Origin: Petrosia ficiformis
Taxonomy: Eukaryota > Porifera > Demospongiae > Haplosclerida > Petrosiidae
Assembly: GCA_947044365.1 (NCBI GenBank)
Contig: OX345643.1
Location: forward strand, 1,886,501-1,950,500
Direction of reading: 5' to 3'
DNA: 64,000 nt
Shown: positions 45,214 to 57,547 of the stretch, piece after piece
How positions within the stretch are numbered: position 1 is the first letter of the stretch
Layout: every line of letters starts with the position of its first letter
The notes under the pieces: model-generated
The model's input: the letters and a program-made list of their open reading frames with translations, nothing else
The model's database searches: none
Told to the model about the DNA's origin: nothing
Made by a program: the position numbers and the translations under genes

Positions 45214-46625
45214 ATGTCACAGCAAGGAGCAGTTTTACAGAGCTATAATAACGAACTTATAAAATGTGAGTGTTAGTCATAACCACTAATAACATCAATT
45301 GATTGAATTCTTTTCATATAATCCAGGTATTGAAGATTTGTGTTCAAAACGAGATGAACTACATCAACAGATATTACAAGAAGAAGAGGAGAAACAGAAA
45401 ATACAAAATGATATTCGTATTCTTACTGAACGTTTAGCTCAAGTGAATGAGAGCTTGGCTCGTAAAATTGCAACAAGGAATGATTATGATCGTACTATAG
45501 CAGAGTGCGAAACAGCATATAGAAAGGTACAGTTAGGCTGTTGTAGGCCAGGCAGCATTGCTCATAATAATTGTCAGTTTGTATGTATGCAGATGATATA
45601 ATTAAAGTCATTTGATAGTCAAAAAGGGTGGGCCTAAAGACAAGAAATTTGGGACCTCACTGAAGGCAAGGCTAGGCTCAATCATAAATATGATGTAGAT
45701 TGGGCATTTGTGCATGTACTAATTAAGGTTTTTAAGTATCGTAAACAATCATAGTCTTTTGGTTTGAGATTAATGTAGAAGATCTAGTAATTAATATGGT
45801 CTCTTCTCTATAGCACTTTGGATCTCCTTCTTTGTTAAACTAGGACCATATTTCGCTATCACACCTTTAGTAACTCCCAGAATGTAACTCCCAAAATGAC
45901 ATTCTGGGAGTTGACATTCTGTAAATGCATATTTTCGGATTTGAAATAATGTGTCAAAACAATTGAAGCCAGATGCCTTTTTCACCTCCATCTTTAAGAG
46001 CCTAGATATGAGGCTAAGATAAGGTGGACCGATATCATATAAATTCAGTTCCCATTACTACCTTCTTGGTAAATGACAAGTGGTTAAATAAGTAGGAGTT
46101 GAGTTGAAGTGGGTGTGGCTACATGAAAAGACACAATTTCATCTCATATTTTATTATTTACCATTTTCATATAATTGTACGGTATATTTCAAGTTGCCTT
46201 TTCTGCATTTGTCCACTCAGTCAGGGTTTCATTTAGGGGGGTGGTGCATTTGTCCCACTTGGAATTTGTTTGCCAATATCCACACTATGATAGCCTTGTA
46301 TGTCGTCCCCTCAAAGTCTTTCAAATTCATGTTTCACCCCCCTTGACGAATTTTTCAAATGAAACCCTGGTAGTTATGGTATAATAGTGTATTAACCTTA
46401 TGACATTAACTATATTACACATATACGTAAAGTCATCATATCTTAATTTTGAAGTCAGGCTAATTACACATAATATATTCTGTACAGATTCTTGAGAGTT
46501 CTCAAACCTTGCTTCATGTGTTAAAGAAGGAATCTTCAACACTTAAAGAGAAGACTACTAGTGTATCTAGAACTGAACCTACCACAGGAAGTAATCCTAA
46601 ACATCCTCATGCACACACAACATAA
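45214..46625 (+). CDS. SSNA1: SSNA1 (NA14) microtubule/centriole coiled-coil protein
   Basis: Exons: 45214-45265 ([17 protein letters not shown]), 45327-45526, 46488-46625; 129 residues against 119 in human. The second exon reads [15 protein letters not shown] then a Glu/Gln-rich coiled coil and [20 protein letters not shown], nearly identical to vertebrate SSNA1. The family forms fibrils along microtubules at centrioles and basal bodies and promotes microtubule branching and stability. The last 25 residues are low-complexity Thr/Ser/His. Intron 2 (about 960 bp) holds a MITE (46218-46374) and another repeat. It shares a promoter with the PIDD1-like gene, which is of interest because PIDD1 signals extra centrosomes. 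Confidence 0.93.
45640..46030. other. Repeat-like insertion in SSNA1 intron 2
   Basis: Contains a minus-strand open frame of 66 codons ([17 protein letters not shown]...) and an internal inverted word attctgggagt/actcccagaat at 45870-45912. Probably a transposon piece; no family recognised. Confidence 0.35.
46218..46374. mobile_element. MITE with CAGGGTTTCATTT ends
   Basis: Ends tcagggtttcatttagggg and, inverted, aaatgaaaccctgg. A second member with the same ends is at 57153-57284. Open frames inside are not conserved between the two. Confidence 0.7.
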
Positions 46626-46639
46626 TAATTATATATTAA

Positions 46640-47250
46640 TATTATTTTTTATGCTCTCAACTGATAATTGCATCATGTCATTAAATTAATTACAAATTTG
46701 TTGTCACAGTGATGTCATTACATGTACACTGGATGATGGTACATGTATTGTGTGAATTATAATGTCACAAAGAAGTATAGCTGATTTTTACACATTTATT
46801 ACAAGCCTTGAAGCTTCAAGTAATCCATCTGACTGTTAGCAGGGATAAGTGATACATATAATACTTTTATTGATTACTAATGCTTTATTAGTGCTTGTGT
46901 ACTGGCTAATCACATGGAACAATGTGCTTGCTTTTCCAAAGATGATATCTTCTAAGACGATCCTTATCCTAAAACAAAACTGTGTAATAGTAGTAGTAGT
47001 GAGTGTATCTTGATACAATATAAATTGTACTGGTCGTGAATTGATTGTATCCATTCCTTTGATTATTACTGTACACAAATGATCAAGATCCATCTGAAGT
47101 TCAAGAGACCTGGTTCATCTGTGATCAATGTCTAGACTAGTTTCTCTATAACGAAGTACTAATGAAATTTATAATTATTACTACTACCTATTTTCATGGC
47201 TACATCCGTATACAACAAAATTAATCCTGACTTGGATAAAAATGAAGTGT
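46640..47250. other. Spacer between SSNA1 and ACOT8-like
   Basis: Convergent 3' ends face this stretch. No gene seen. Confidence 0.5.
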
Positions 47251-47251
47251 A

Positions 47252-48801
47252 TTATAATTTAGCTCTTAAAAGTCCTTGCTGAACAGCTGTAGCTACAAGT
47301 ACTCCATCTTCTGTATAGACTCTATAATAAAGAAAACAATAGCACATTGTCAAATATATTAACTACTAAATACCTTAGAATATTAAGACTCTGTCCATGT
47401 CCAGAGGACTCACATTGAAAGTCAAATAAGTGCCACTGATTGAAATCAATATCTTTATGAAACCAGACGCTATGATCAAGAGAGGTAAGTAATCCTAATT
47501 CATATTGTGGGTACTTCATTCTTATGGGACCTGCAATATACCAATCTGAAGCATATCCAAGAGCTATGCGATGAAGATTAGAGTCAGTTCTGTCTAATTC
47601 CTTTTTTAGTTTCATCCACATGAACATTCTGTGTGAAGAAAAAATGTTTTGCTAGGCAGATTTGAGCCTTAGTTCTGTTACATTATGTACCATATCAGTG
47701 AGAGTACAGGTTAGCTGTAAAAGTAAATTATCTGTTTACTTCACAACTAAACTGCAAATATATATACTCTAACTAAAAAATATATAAATAATAATATTAC
47801 TCAAACGCACTACCTAGATTTATAAAAATGTAACAGAAGCACAGAAAATGTGGCCAACAGCACAAATTTGATCGAGACAAGATAGACTAAGCCATATAAG
47901 CTTCAAAAATAGCATGATGGTCTTATGGCTATCAAGATACATTCTAATTAGAATGTATCATCACTAGACAGACGTACTACAAAACAAAACTGTCCCCAAC
48001 CTCGTAATAATAAACTACTTATAAGCAGTTTACTGTTAAGAGATTAGGGATGGTTTTATATTTATACTAAACAACTGAAGAGGGTTTATAGTTCTGTAGA
48101 CACTGCCTTATCACAAGTACTAATAGATATTACATATCTGGCATATGGAAAGTATATACTTTTTAAGTCTTCATTATTTGAAAAGGGTAAATTGCATACC
48201 TTGGTTCAGTAGAAGCTACTGACTTTATATCAGTGCCATGTTTCCATGATGATGGTACACAATATTTTATAATCAATGGTATAGGACTGTGATTAGATGA
48301 TTTACACAAAAGATCCTCAATGCTTAAAGGATCACTTGGACCTGGTATTGAAGGCATGGGATGTTTATTATAAGGAAGATCTGCATCTCCTTCAGTTGAT
48401 AGCTTAAACGATACCAAGCAATGAAACACAGTCTTTCCTTTTTGAATAGCTCGAATACTCCGAATACAAAATGTTCTTCCATTTTTACGACTGTCTACAT
48501 GATAAACAACTTTTTCAGGATTAACAGGGCTTATGAAGTAGCAATGGAGAGAACTGAAGAGGAATTGTTTGTCTTGGTCTCCCATTGTCATTAACGCAGC
48601 CTTCATAGCATGAGCTACAATATGACCTCCATATGATCCTCTGGCTTGTAATGGTTGGTACAGATTTTTTCCAATGAAAAGATCGTCATCAACAGCTGTG
48701 GTTGATAATTATATATACAACACCAAATTTAATACCGTTTACGTGTACAGAAGTATTATTATTGTAATATATATACCTTCAAGTTCAAGATCTTGTTCCA
48801 T
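47252..48801 (-). CDS. ACOT8: Peroxisomal acyl-CoA thioesterase, ACOT8/TesB type
   Basis: Exons on minus: 48801-48777 (MEQDLELE), 48695-48200, 47628-47374, 47321-47252; 281 residues against 319 in human ACOT8. Exon 2 carries GSYGGHIVAHAM and SSLHCYFISPV, matching the first hot-dog domain (LFGGQIVGQAL, HSLHCYFV). Exon 3 carries ALGYASDWYIAG and TSLDHSVWFH with the expected Asp, and a Ser-rich CESSGHGQS. Exon 4 carries AVQQGLLR with the expected Gln. The three residues fit the TesB Asp-Ser/Thr-Gln triad. The C-terminus is AKL, a type 1 peroxisomal targeting signal. It hydrolyses acyl-CoAs to free acid and CoA in peroxisomal lipid metabolism. Confidence 0.93.
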
Positions 48802-48871
48802 ATTGTACAAAGTTACAAACTCTACAAACTAGATGTGGTATAACTGAACCACTCCCATTGTAAGTTTATAA

Positions 48872-51800
48872 TCATAACTGACAGTATAACATATATACAA
48901 TGTAATAAGTGCCAAAATTAGTCTTACATGAAAATAAAAAAATATGACCAAGGTAAGTCATCCTAGTCATGGGTCTAAGTCTAATTACCCAGACTTGTAA
49001 AAATGTTTTACAATGCTCCAGAGTTGGATTAGATGATGGTAATTGGTCTGCTGGTTGGGCAGTAATCATAAATGTGGTACTAATATTCAACTGAACCCAC
49101 CTTACATCAAGTTAAAAATACAGTTAAACTGCTTATTAGCAGTGAATGCATGAATGGACCAGTTATTAAACTACCGTATTGTATAATAATATTATTTATT
49201 TTATTAACTTCAATATTAATTTTGTTATAATAAAAGTATTTTACTATTAATATTTAATAGTTATATTACAGCAATACAATAACGATGATTAAACTGCTTG
49301 AATCCTCTTTGTATATTTAGATTTGTTGCTGTATAAATATGAAAGGTATGATTATATACATGATGCGACAAATCAATGTACTACACACACCACACACACA
49401 CGACAATTAGTACCTTGGTCTTGAAAACCACACAAACAAGAATATAAAGAGCATTGCCAAGTCAGATCCATAGTACCAAACTCCCTATGAAAATTACATT
49501 ATTGCATAATTTTTCGGAAAAGGATACTTTCCTCAATATGATTGACCAAACGGTTACTTTCAATTGCTTGTAATTCCACCATTTTGTACAGAAAATCAAT
49601 GAAATTTGGTATCCAGGAAGAGCTATTGTTAAACATTTTATACACCAAATTTCATTGACTTCCTATACTAAATGGTAGAATGGCAAGAGATTTAACATTT
49701 GATCAAAATTGTTTGTGGGAAAGTGTCCCATTTCAAACAATTAAGTCATATATTAATTGTAATACATGTATTATATATATGTAGCAGTCGCATATACAGT
49801 AGGTTATTGCAACAAATTAAAACAGTTGATTAGGGATGATAATATCATTAACAATACAAGATAGTTTAAACAACAAGCACACATCCTATCTCTCTGCCTA
49901 TGTGAAGAATATCAGGAATACTAGATGCAAAACATATTATTTTCATAATCTCTATCTAAGGTACATGTGCTCTTAAATGAAACACTAGAGTTGTACTCCA
50001 AGTAATATTCAACTTTCTAATTTTGGATATTGGCAAAACAAACCATTGATGTGACTGACTGTGTGTGAAGAGGCCACTATGAGGTGATAAGTACTTCATT
50101 CATTACTTACCTCTACACTCCAAGCACCTATATGGCAGCACAACCAACATGAATATTTATAAAATAACACGAGACTTCCTCCACCAATCATTCCAGCTAT
50201 TAACAGAAATACACTTTGTATCCAGAGTCCATATTTAACAATCCTTATAAATTGAGTGATTACATATATTCCACAACCTGTAACTACAGTCAGGAGGTAG
50301 AAGTATCTGGAACAGAAGACATGACGGATACCAGAGAAGGGATAGGTAAAGGAAAGGAAGTCAAGCAAGTTGATAAACTACATGTATTCAACAATTGTTT
50401 TAAAATGATTATTATTTGCAAGTACATCCTAATTTTATAGCTTACCGAATGAAATATAACAAGAATAATAAAAAACATTTTCAATAAAAGTGAAAGAAGA
50501 TGTAGGGATGTCAAAACCCAAAAAGCATGCAAACAAGGTTGGGAAGCTAACATAGGACCCAAAATTAAACAAACCACTTCCATATAACCCTACATAAGTA
50601 CTTACACTGCTATAAAACAAAATACAAAGAGCTGTACTTATGTAGGGTTATATCCTAAATACTACTAATACTAAAGGGTGATAATTGATACATGTACTAT
50701 GAAATAGGTAGCTTTTTGACTGATAGGGTGGTAAAGAGGCTTGAGGAATTTATCAGTGTTTTATTAAGAAGTTGTTTTTTTTGGTGGAGTTTCGCCCACC
50801 CTCTCTCTCCCTAAATGCTCTCAATAAAATATTAGCTAAACTGTGAGCATATTTGGATGATACTTGCACGTGAGGTTACATCTTTTTGTTTTACTAAAAT
50901 CTTAAAACCCCATTCAACAAAATAATACAAGTATCTACTAAGCCAACCACAAGGATCTAATGAGGGACAAATACAAAGTGTATTTACTATGCTAAAACAG
51001 TTGTAATACTTATTTCCCATGTAACTATACACTTACTGCATTTTTCCAGTGGCTTCATAGTAATACTCATAGAATACCCATATATAGGAGATCAACATAA
51101 CCACACTATATGCATAAGAAATAGTATATAATTGGAATCAGAAATGAATATCATCATTCAACGTTTTATACGATCCATGTGGTTGCTTTCCACAGGATGT
51201 ATATACACTTTATATACACGAATATCATTATAGTCATATGTTGTGTCACATAGATGTTGTATATGCACAGTTATTAAAAGGAAGTTGTGTCATACTAGGG
51301 AACAGTAGCGGTTTAGTCCATTAATGGACATAAAATGTACATACTTGAGCATTAGGAAAAGACAGCAGCTTAAAGAAGCTGCAACTAATGGCTGTTATAA
51401 ACATTGGTAAACATTATCTTTACTGAAAAATAACATAACACATCATTGTGCTTCAGATATGCGAAAGTCCATCAGTAGTAATTACAGTTACCATAAAGCT
51501 ATCATAGGGATATAGTTTTTCTCAATTGTGGTATAATAGTATATACTGTATACACATATATATGGCTACTCAACTAATGATTTATAACATCACTGTACAA
51601 CTCACTAAGTGCTAATCTCTCTCTCTGATATAATTTTGAGATCTATAAGTCCGTTAAATAGAAAGCTTATTGCAATAGAAGATGTTAGGCTACCATCAAG
51701 TCTTGCAAACCATAAAAAAAGTGGATTAGCTTTTTGGACACCACATTCAACCAGGAATAACGAATGGACAACGAGACCAGAAGTGATCATGACAGCATAT

Positions 51801-51915
51801 GTATAGAAAGTAATAGAATAGCATAGAGAACCCAACACAGAGGGTCCTAGCTTTGAGAGAAAATTACCACCAATTCCTACTCCAACCAAGATGGCCAGTA
51901 ACCACGCGCCAACAA
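48872..51915 (-). CDS. Multi-pass membrane protein, unrecognised (5' exon missing)
   Basis: Exons chain in phase on minus: 51915-51606 (VVGAWLLAILVGVGIGG then SLCYSITFYTYAVMITSGLVV), 51105-51037 (VVMLISYIWVFYEYYYEATG), 50306-50111 (two hydrophobic helices, YFYLLTVVTGCGIYVITQF and QSVFLLIAGMIGGGSLVLF), 49484-49414 (SDLAMLFIFLFVWFSRP) and possibly 49079-48872 as a final cytoplasmic tail with stop. At least six hydrophobic segments are visible. The first listed exon begins in phase 1, so an upstream exon with the start codon is missing; I did not find it between 52000 and 53000. Intron 50307-51036 holds a foldback copy. I do not recognise the family; phase continuity and hydrophobicity support a real gene. 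Confidence 0.6.
49500..49742. mobile_element. Palindromic MITE, copy 1 of 3
   Basis: Half-palindrome arms: caccattttgtaca...tcaatgaaatttgg against ccaaatttcattgacttcc...aaatggt, with outer ttgatcaaa/ttttgatcaa words. The same element is at 56309-56512 and 59763-59968. Confidence 0.75.
50455..50660. mobile_element. One-armed copy of the 28984-29470 foldback family
   Basis: Shares gatgtagggatgtcaaaacc and ccacttccatataaccctac with 29130-29230. The second arm stops after tgtagggttatat, so this copy has lost most of its palindrome. Confidence 0.75.
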
Positions 51916-52019
51916 CTGTAGGAAAAAATACATCATTAAATCCTTTATAGTGTTGTTTTAGTTTGACAATAACAACCACTTCCACTAATTAGTTACAGTA
52001 CATTTAGTTTGGTTATCAC

Positions 52020-52556
52020 TGTACAACTCATAGTAAAGCATCGATTACTAAAATGGTTTTAGTTGAATTACTAAATGTGCCTATTGTTGGCCAATTTCAT
52101 TTAAAATATGGCAGTAGACTAATTACAGTTTAATGTCTTACTAAAATTCATAGTTACAAACACTAATGAGGGCACGTGGCCCTACGAATTTTTTTTGGGA
52201 TTCAGTGACCCATCCAACATTTTGGAGAGTAGCTGGTACATCTCTCGAGAACTGATATTCTGGGAGAAGATAGCGCCAACATGCGGAGAGTAATCTAATT
52301 CAGTAGCTGCATGTATATAATATATATATAATTTTATATAATAGTACTTATTATGTATATATATATATATATGTCCCGATGCGGCGAAACATCAAAGTAA
52401 ACCACAGGGATATATACATGATATAGCACTGCGGTCAGATATAGCACCTGCCATCGAAACAGACTACAAGAAAACAACGCTTACCTTCTCCAAAGTGCCG
52501 ACAAAAAGGTAGGAGAAGCATCAGACATCAACAAAGGTTTTGTCTTTCGTGACATA
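52020..52556. other. Spacer, no gene seen
   Basis: Contains (AT)n runs at 52318-52370 and a compositionally distinct, less AT-rich segment from about 52378 that leads into the hairpin at 52557. It may hold the missing first exon of the membrane gene, but none was found. Confidence 0.4.
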
Positions 52557-52666
52557 TATTGGTTATATCCCGCTACTCGTGCAATATCAGATATATAATC
52601 ACCTTGCCCTCAGGCTCGGTGATTATATATCTGATATAGCACTCGTACCGGGATATAACCAATACA
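52557..52666. repeat. Long hairpin, about 46-bp arms
   Basis: Left arm begins attggttatatcccgctact; the right arm ends ccgggatataaccaat. Both contain the cagatatataatcacc word, with about four mismatches and a 14-base loop. It lies within a larger unit (52378-52760) rich in gatatagc words. It could be a mobile-element core or a transcribed hairpin. Confidence 0.75.
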
Positions 52667-52769
52667 TATGTAATATATATAGTATGATAACAGGTCCTAT
52701 ATACAAAATATAGGACGCTCGTTTTGTGTCCAAGGATGTGATATAGCCCGAGCCTGTGTTATAGTTATA

Positions 52770-52789
52770 TTAATATATATTAATATAAT

Positions 52790-52831
<42 letters not shown>

Positions 52832-52842
52832 TATATATAAAC
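52770..52842. repeat. (AT)n microsatellites
   Basis: Several TA-dinucleotide runs. Confidence 0.9.
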
Positions 52843-53046
52843 TTGCTAACTTGGTGCATTGCAGATTTGAACTCCAAATATATCAGAAATATTTGGGGTA
52901 ACATCACACGAGCAGTTAGTGTCCTGTCAGACAGAAATGATCATTATAACATGAAACTTTTACATGTAATACAGAGCTAACCATTCTGAGCTGCACAGTT
53001 GTTTTTAGGTGGAGTCGCCACACCCACTTTTTAAACACGTGGTAAA

Positions 53047-56000
53047 ATGGAGTTGGATATGCCAACTTTTGATCAACACTCAGGACCCAAATTTGTAGGT
53101 ATTCAGTTCTGCCAGGAATGGTATGTTAAGTTATTCATGTAGAAATGTTCTCTTTGTATAATTTACTATCCTCCATTTCAGTAATAACATGTTATACCCC
53201 AAAGAGGATAAAGAACATAAAGTTCTCCTATATGCTGTGAGTTAGAGAAAACAATGCAATATATAGAAATACAGTGTCAACTTGATTATATGCCATATTA
53301 AAATTTCATAGAGTCATCTAGGATCTAGTGAGAGTATTAGTCTGGGTACCCACCCCTTTGCTTGAGGAGGGGCGGGTACCTAGACTAGGAGAGTAGCCTC
53401 GCTCTTTAGATGAAAGAGCCTTGCTTCAACTATTTATGCATGTGCTAATTAAGATGCAAAATAACACATGGTCACTGAAAGGTGCGTCAGTTTGTAGTAC
53501 ACAATAATATAGACAGGATCTGCTCTTGGTTTTGAATGAGATCCAGATACTCAAGGTGCTGTACAGAACAGCGATTGCTGGATCTAAACTAGCCATATTG
53601 GTCCTATTTTCAGCTAAGTGAAATGGAAAGATTACGATAGTTTCACAGTCACCTCAGACATGAAGTTTTATTAGTGCATGTGAAAACAGTTAAATCTACG
53701 CTCTTTTTCTCCATCATTTTAAAGAGCCTGGTATAAGGTTAGAGAGAGCAGATCTGTACAAACTAAAGTGGATAATCACTATTAACATTCATGACCTTAG
53801 AAAAATGTTTATAGCTTTTGTTTGGAATGTCCAACAATCTTTTTACCTTCACAGTTGTCATAGCATTATTCTTCCCATTCTTTTTGTGTTTGTTAGTTGG
53901 CTCAAGATGTATGACGCACACACTAACCATTGTTAAGCCAATTTGGACTATGCTTCAAAACATATCAAAAACTCTGGTACACATCCTAATTTTTGAGGTC
54001 ATCATGAAAGTGAACAGACTATATATAGTTACTGCAAGACACATAATTTAGTTATACAGAAAGAGTCAATGCCTTATTACTAAAAGGGAGTATAGTTTAT
54101 TAAAAGAAAGACAGTAAAAATCACAATGTCTTCCTAAAAGGCATTATAACAATAGCCGGAGGTGATACTGTATAAATTTGGTAAACAAATACTGTATATA
54201 TAGCGGGAATTATTGGTGAGGGAAAAAATGGCGAAAATCCACAAATCAACATGGTGGTGAAATTAATTTGCAAATTTCACTTGCACAGTTTGAGTCACAC
54301 CCACATCTAATCATTATAGACAGTTGTTGAGAAAAATGGAGTTCGGGTTATTCTTGAGTGTTGCAAAGGGATACCATGTTTTGTAGCATATTTGGAATCC
54401 TATAGTAAACAAAGATCTAGCTAGGAGGTAAATGTAATGTATACATTGACATCTGAAATTATGACAAGTGTGTAGTAGGTGTGGTGTGTGGTCGTAAAAT
54501 TTGGTAGGAATTAAATTTGACTAATTCGCCAAAATTTCTCCTTCGTCAGTATTTCCCACTATATGGTACTTAATTAATTGTTTTCTTCAAACAGTGTCGT
54601 AACTGTGATTATTCTCAACCTGCTGAAGATAGTTGTATATATGTTAACAAAATTACACACGAAGTCAAGTAAGTTAATCTATTTTATTGCAGGATATGAT
54701 GAGTAATGAAGCTATGTAGGAACATTCAACTTTATTAGTAACTAGTTATACAAGTGAAAAATGCATCTCTGTGGTGTGTTTTATATTTTAGCTAGCCTTA
54801 AAGTAATGTAAATCTGACATGAATTATCAATTAAGCTATTAATTGAAGCAATAAACTGTACTTCATTTGTAAGTTTCATTTCAGTACTGTTTGATAATTA
54901 ATCGATTAATCATGACACCACAAAATCATACAGCAATAATTACCAATACCATTTGCACAGCCCTGGTTTCTTCATGACTGTACTGATCATAAATCACTCT
55001 TGTATGTACATACACTCTTCATGTAGTTAGCTGAGTATAACTCTTTTAGTATGGCATTATTAGTTTAAATATAGGGAAAATTGGACAATGAACTGTAACT
55101 AAATTACTGTACTGTAATACACATGTATATTGTCATACACTGTGCTATTTTGTTATTTAATTAATAAATCTTATTAGTGAAATTAACTTTATTAAATTAT
55201 TACAATTCGTGATTTCCACTCCATTATTCAGTGAATTAACTCAGATAGTTGCAGACGTATCTCAAGACCCTACTTTACCAAGAACAAAAGATCATCCATG
55301 TCCCAAGTTAGTAGTTACATATTATGTATCTATGATTATATAGCAATTGCGACTGAATGAACACCATGATGTGCAGAACCATTGCGTTTGTGACTTAGTG
55401 TTGTTTTAGTATGATAATAACAGTTACTTTTAGTGAGATTTATGACTAGTTTCTTTATAATAGTACATGTATGTAGGCTTGGGTTTTATATTACTAACCG
55501 AAAGTACCACTATTGGCCAATTTTTAGTTATAATTACTCCAGTAGTCATAATTTAATGTCACTGGAGGTTTTAGTTATATAGTTACGTGTATCTACAACT
55601 ACACTATATAGTAGTAAACATGTTGTCCTATGCTACAGCCTAGTAGATTCTTATGGTTCAAACTTGTGTAATCATAGTGTGGGAGACAGGAGTATGTGCT
55701 AAGTGAAACTGTGTACATGATGTTATCGGAGATTTAGAAAGAAAGAAAGAAAGACACCTGAGGCAATGGAAAAATGAAAATGAGAGTTGCCTCAGGTGGG
55801 ATTCGAACCCATGACACTCTGTACTCCGGACAGATGCTCTACCAACTGAGCTACCAATGCAGCTCAGCTGGCAGGGTCCGAATCAAACATCTCATATGCC
55901 TGTATGAACAGGCTAATGTAACTATTAAATGAAATTGAAACATTTTTGAAACAAATCGACCACATGTAGGTGGAGGTCCCACACTTTTTTTATAATATGG

Positions 56001-57547
56001 TTTATGTTTATGGTCTAGCTTAAAAGGTGATAGGTAAACAGAATTAGATGATAATTGCAGACGCTACTAATTATGTAATTATACATAATTATATTGTAGT
56101 AATAATTATAATTATGTGTGTGCCACAGTCCTAGCAATAAGTCCTATTATAAAAAGAACAGTACAGCATGTAGCTTTGTCATCATTCAACATGCTTTTAT
56201 CATCCTCTCTAGGTGTGAACATCGGGAAGCTGTCTTCTTTCAGTCGCAATCAAAGAAAGCAGAGGTACTGTAAATAGGAATAGATAATCTAAATAATAAT
56301 AAAGCTAATTTTCGCTTTCGAAAAGGGACAGTTTCCCACAATATAATTTTGATCAAATGATTACATTTAATTACTCGCCATTCCACCATTTTGTACAGGA
56401 AGTCAATGAAATTTTATTAATCTTTTTGGGTACCGAATTTCATTGACTTCCAGTACAAATTGGCAGAAAGACAAGCAATTAGTGTTTGCTCAAAATTATT
56501 TTGTGGCCCTTTTTGTCACTTATTATTAACCGTTTGGGAGGTCAGAAACCATCACTCAGAATACAAAATAACATTGAACTGTCAACGTGTCCAATCAAAT
56601 GTAATCAACATTTGGTTGAGCGTTTTACATGTACTTCATGCATAGTAAGTCACTATAATTATTACGAGGAGGAAATAGGTCACCAATACTAAACCCAATC
56701 AAATGTGATTTGTTATACTCAACATTTGGTTGAGCGTTTTACATGTACTTCATGCATAGTAAGTCACTATAATTATTACGAGGAGGAAATAGGTCACCAA
56801 TACTAAACCCAATCAAATGTGATTTGTTATACTCAACATTTGGTTGAGCGTTTTACATGTACTTCATGCATAGTAAGTCACTATAATTATTACGAGGAGG
56901 AAATAGGTCACCAATACTAAACCCAATCAAATGTGATTTGTTATACTCAACATTTGGTTGAGCGTTTTACATGTACTTCATGCATAGTAAGTCACTATAA
57001 TTATTACGAGGAGGAAATAGGTCACCAATACTAAACCCACTTGTATTGCAATTATTTTATTTTATTTTATTATTATGATTTGCCTGAATATATGAACATT
57101 AATTGTCCAAACTATAATTTTGTCTGGGAAACAAGCAACGGCTGACTGTTATCAGGGTTTTGTTTAGAAAATCTGTCAAGGGGAGGCAACAAACATGATT
57201 ATCGTAGTCTGCATATTGGCAAATACATTTCAAGGGGGGTGAATGCCCACCCAAGCCCCGCCCCCTAAATGAAACCCTGGTTATTTTGCACTCTATTGTT
57301 ATAGTTTGTGGTTATAAATAATTGAGTACATACAACTCCTGATTGGTTACAAACAGGAAGAGTGATTTGAATTTACATTCCTGGCTTCCATAGTAGGGAA
57401 ATTCATGTGTTTATTATCACATAGCCCTGAATTGGATTATAACAATAATAACATGCTTAATGTTCTTAAATATTCCTCTTTTAGGAAGAGATGAAGTTAT
57501 ATTATGTGTGTTGTGCTGAAGGTTGCGGTCACAGATGGACAGAATAG
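53047..57547 (+). CDS. POLR2I: DNA-directed RNA polymerase II subunit RPB9
   Basis: Exons: 53047-53120, 53182-53236, 54595-54668, 55232-55306, 56213-56264, 57485-57547; 393 nt, 130 residues against 125 in human. It reads [20 protein letters not shown], then CRNCDY, INKITHEV-type strand, [21 protein letters not shown] and ends [15 protein letters not shown]. Both zinc ribbons are complete: CQEC with CRNC, and CPKC with C-x4-C in the last exon. RPB9 sits at the jaw of Pol II and supports start-site choice, fidelity and TFIIS-dependent proofreading. The large last two introns contain a MITE, a SINE and the 114-bp minisatellite, yet every splice site is canonical. Confidence 0.96.
53880..53990 (+). 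repeat. Dispersed repeat shared with 18120-18240
   Basis: Frame contains CLLVGSRCM and [10 protein letters not shown], nearly the same as the inverted copy in the copy 3 intron. Located in RPB9 intron 2. Probable fragment of an unidentified transposon. Confidence 0.5.
55737..55860 (-). mobile_element. tRNA-derived SINE
   Basis: On minus, 55860-55789 is tRNA-like with a perfect A box (TAGCTCAGTTGG) and B box (GGTTCGAATCC), a good anticodon stem (TCTGT/ACAGA) and a one-mismatch acceptor stem. The loop CCGGAGT has C where U33 should be, and the anticodon would be GGA without the long variable arm of tRNA-Ser, so it is not a working tRNA. A body of about 35 bases follows, repeating TTGCCTCAGGTG inverted to the tRNA end, then a (TTTC)n tail. 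Another copy is at 37764-37848. In RPB9 intron 4. Confidence 0.8.
56309..56512. mobile_element. Palindromic MITE, copy 2 of 3
   Basis: Same arms as 49500-49742, with ends gggacagtttcccac. In RPB9 intron 5, directly before the minisatellite. Confidence 0.75.
56584..57040. repeat. 114-bp minisatellite, four copies
   Basis: The word catagtaagtcactataatt recurs at 56641, 56755, 56869 and 56983, exactly 114 bases apart. The units are essentially identical, so expansion is very recent. Within RPB9 intron 5. Confidence 0.95.
57153..57284. mobile_element. MITE with CAGGGTTT ends, second copy
   Basis: Ends tcagggttttgtttag and, inverted, ctaaatgaaaccctgg, as at 46218-46374. Confidence 0.65.

Noticed and set aside
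46104..46384. Overlapping plus-strand frames in the SSNA1 intron
   Set aside because: They cover a MITE with inverted ends and are not shared with its second copy.
50840..50945. DPCGWLSRYLYYFVEWGFKIL as an exon of the membrane gene
   Set aside because: It would need phase 1, but the preceding exon ends in phase 2. The exon at 50306-50111 fits in its place.
55789..55860. Functional tRNA gene
   Set aside because: C at position 33, an acceptor mismatch, a GGA anticodon without a long variable arm, and a SINE body and tail.
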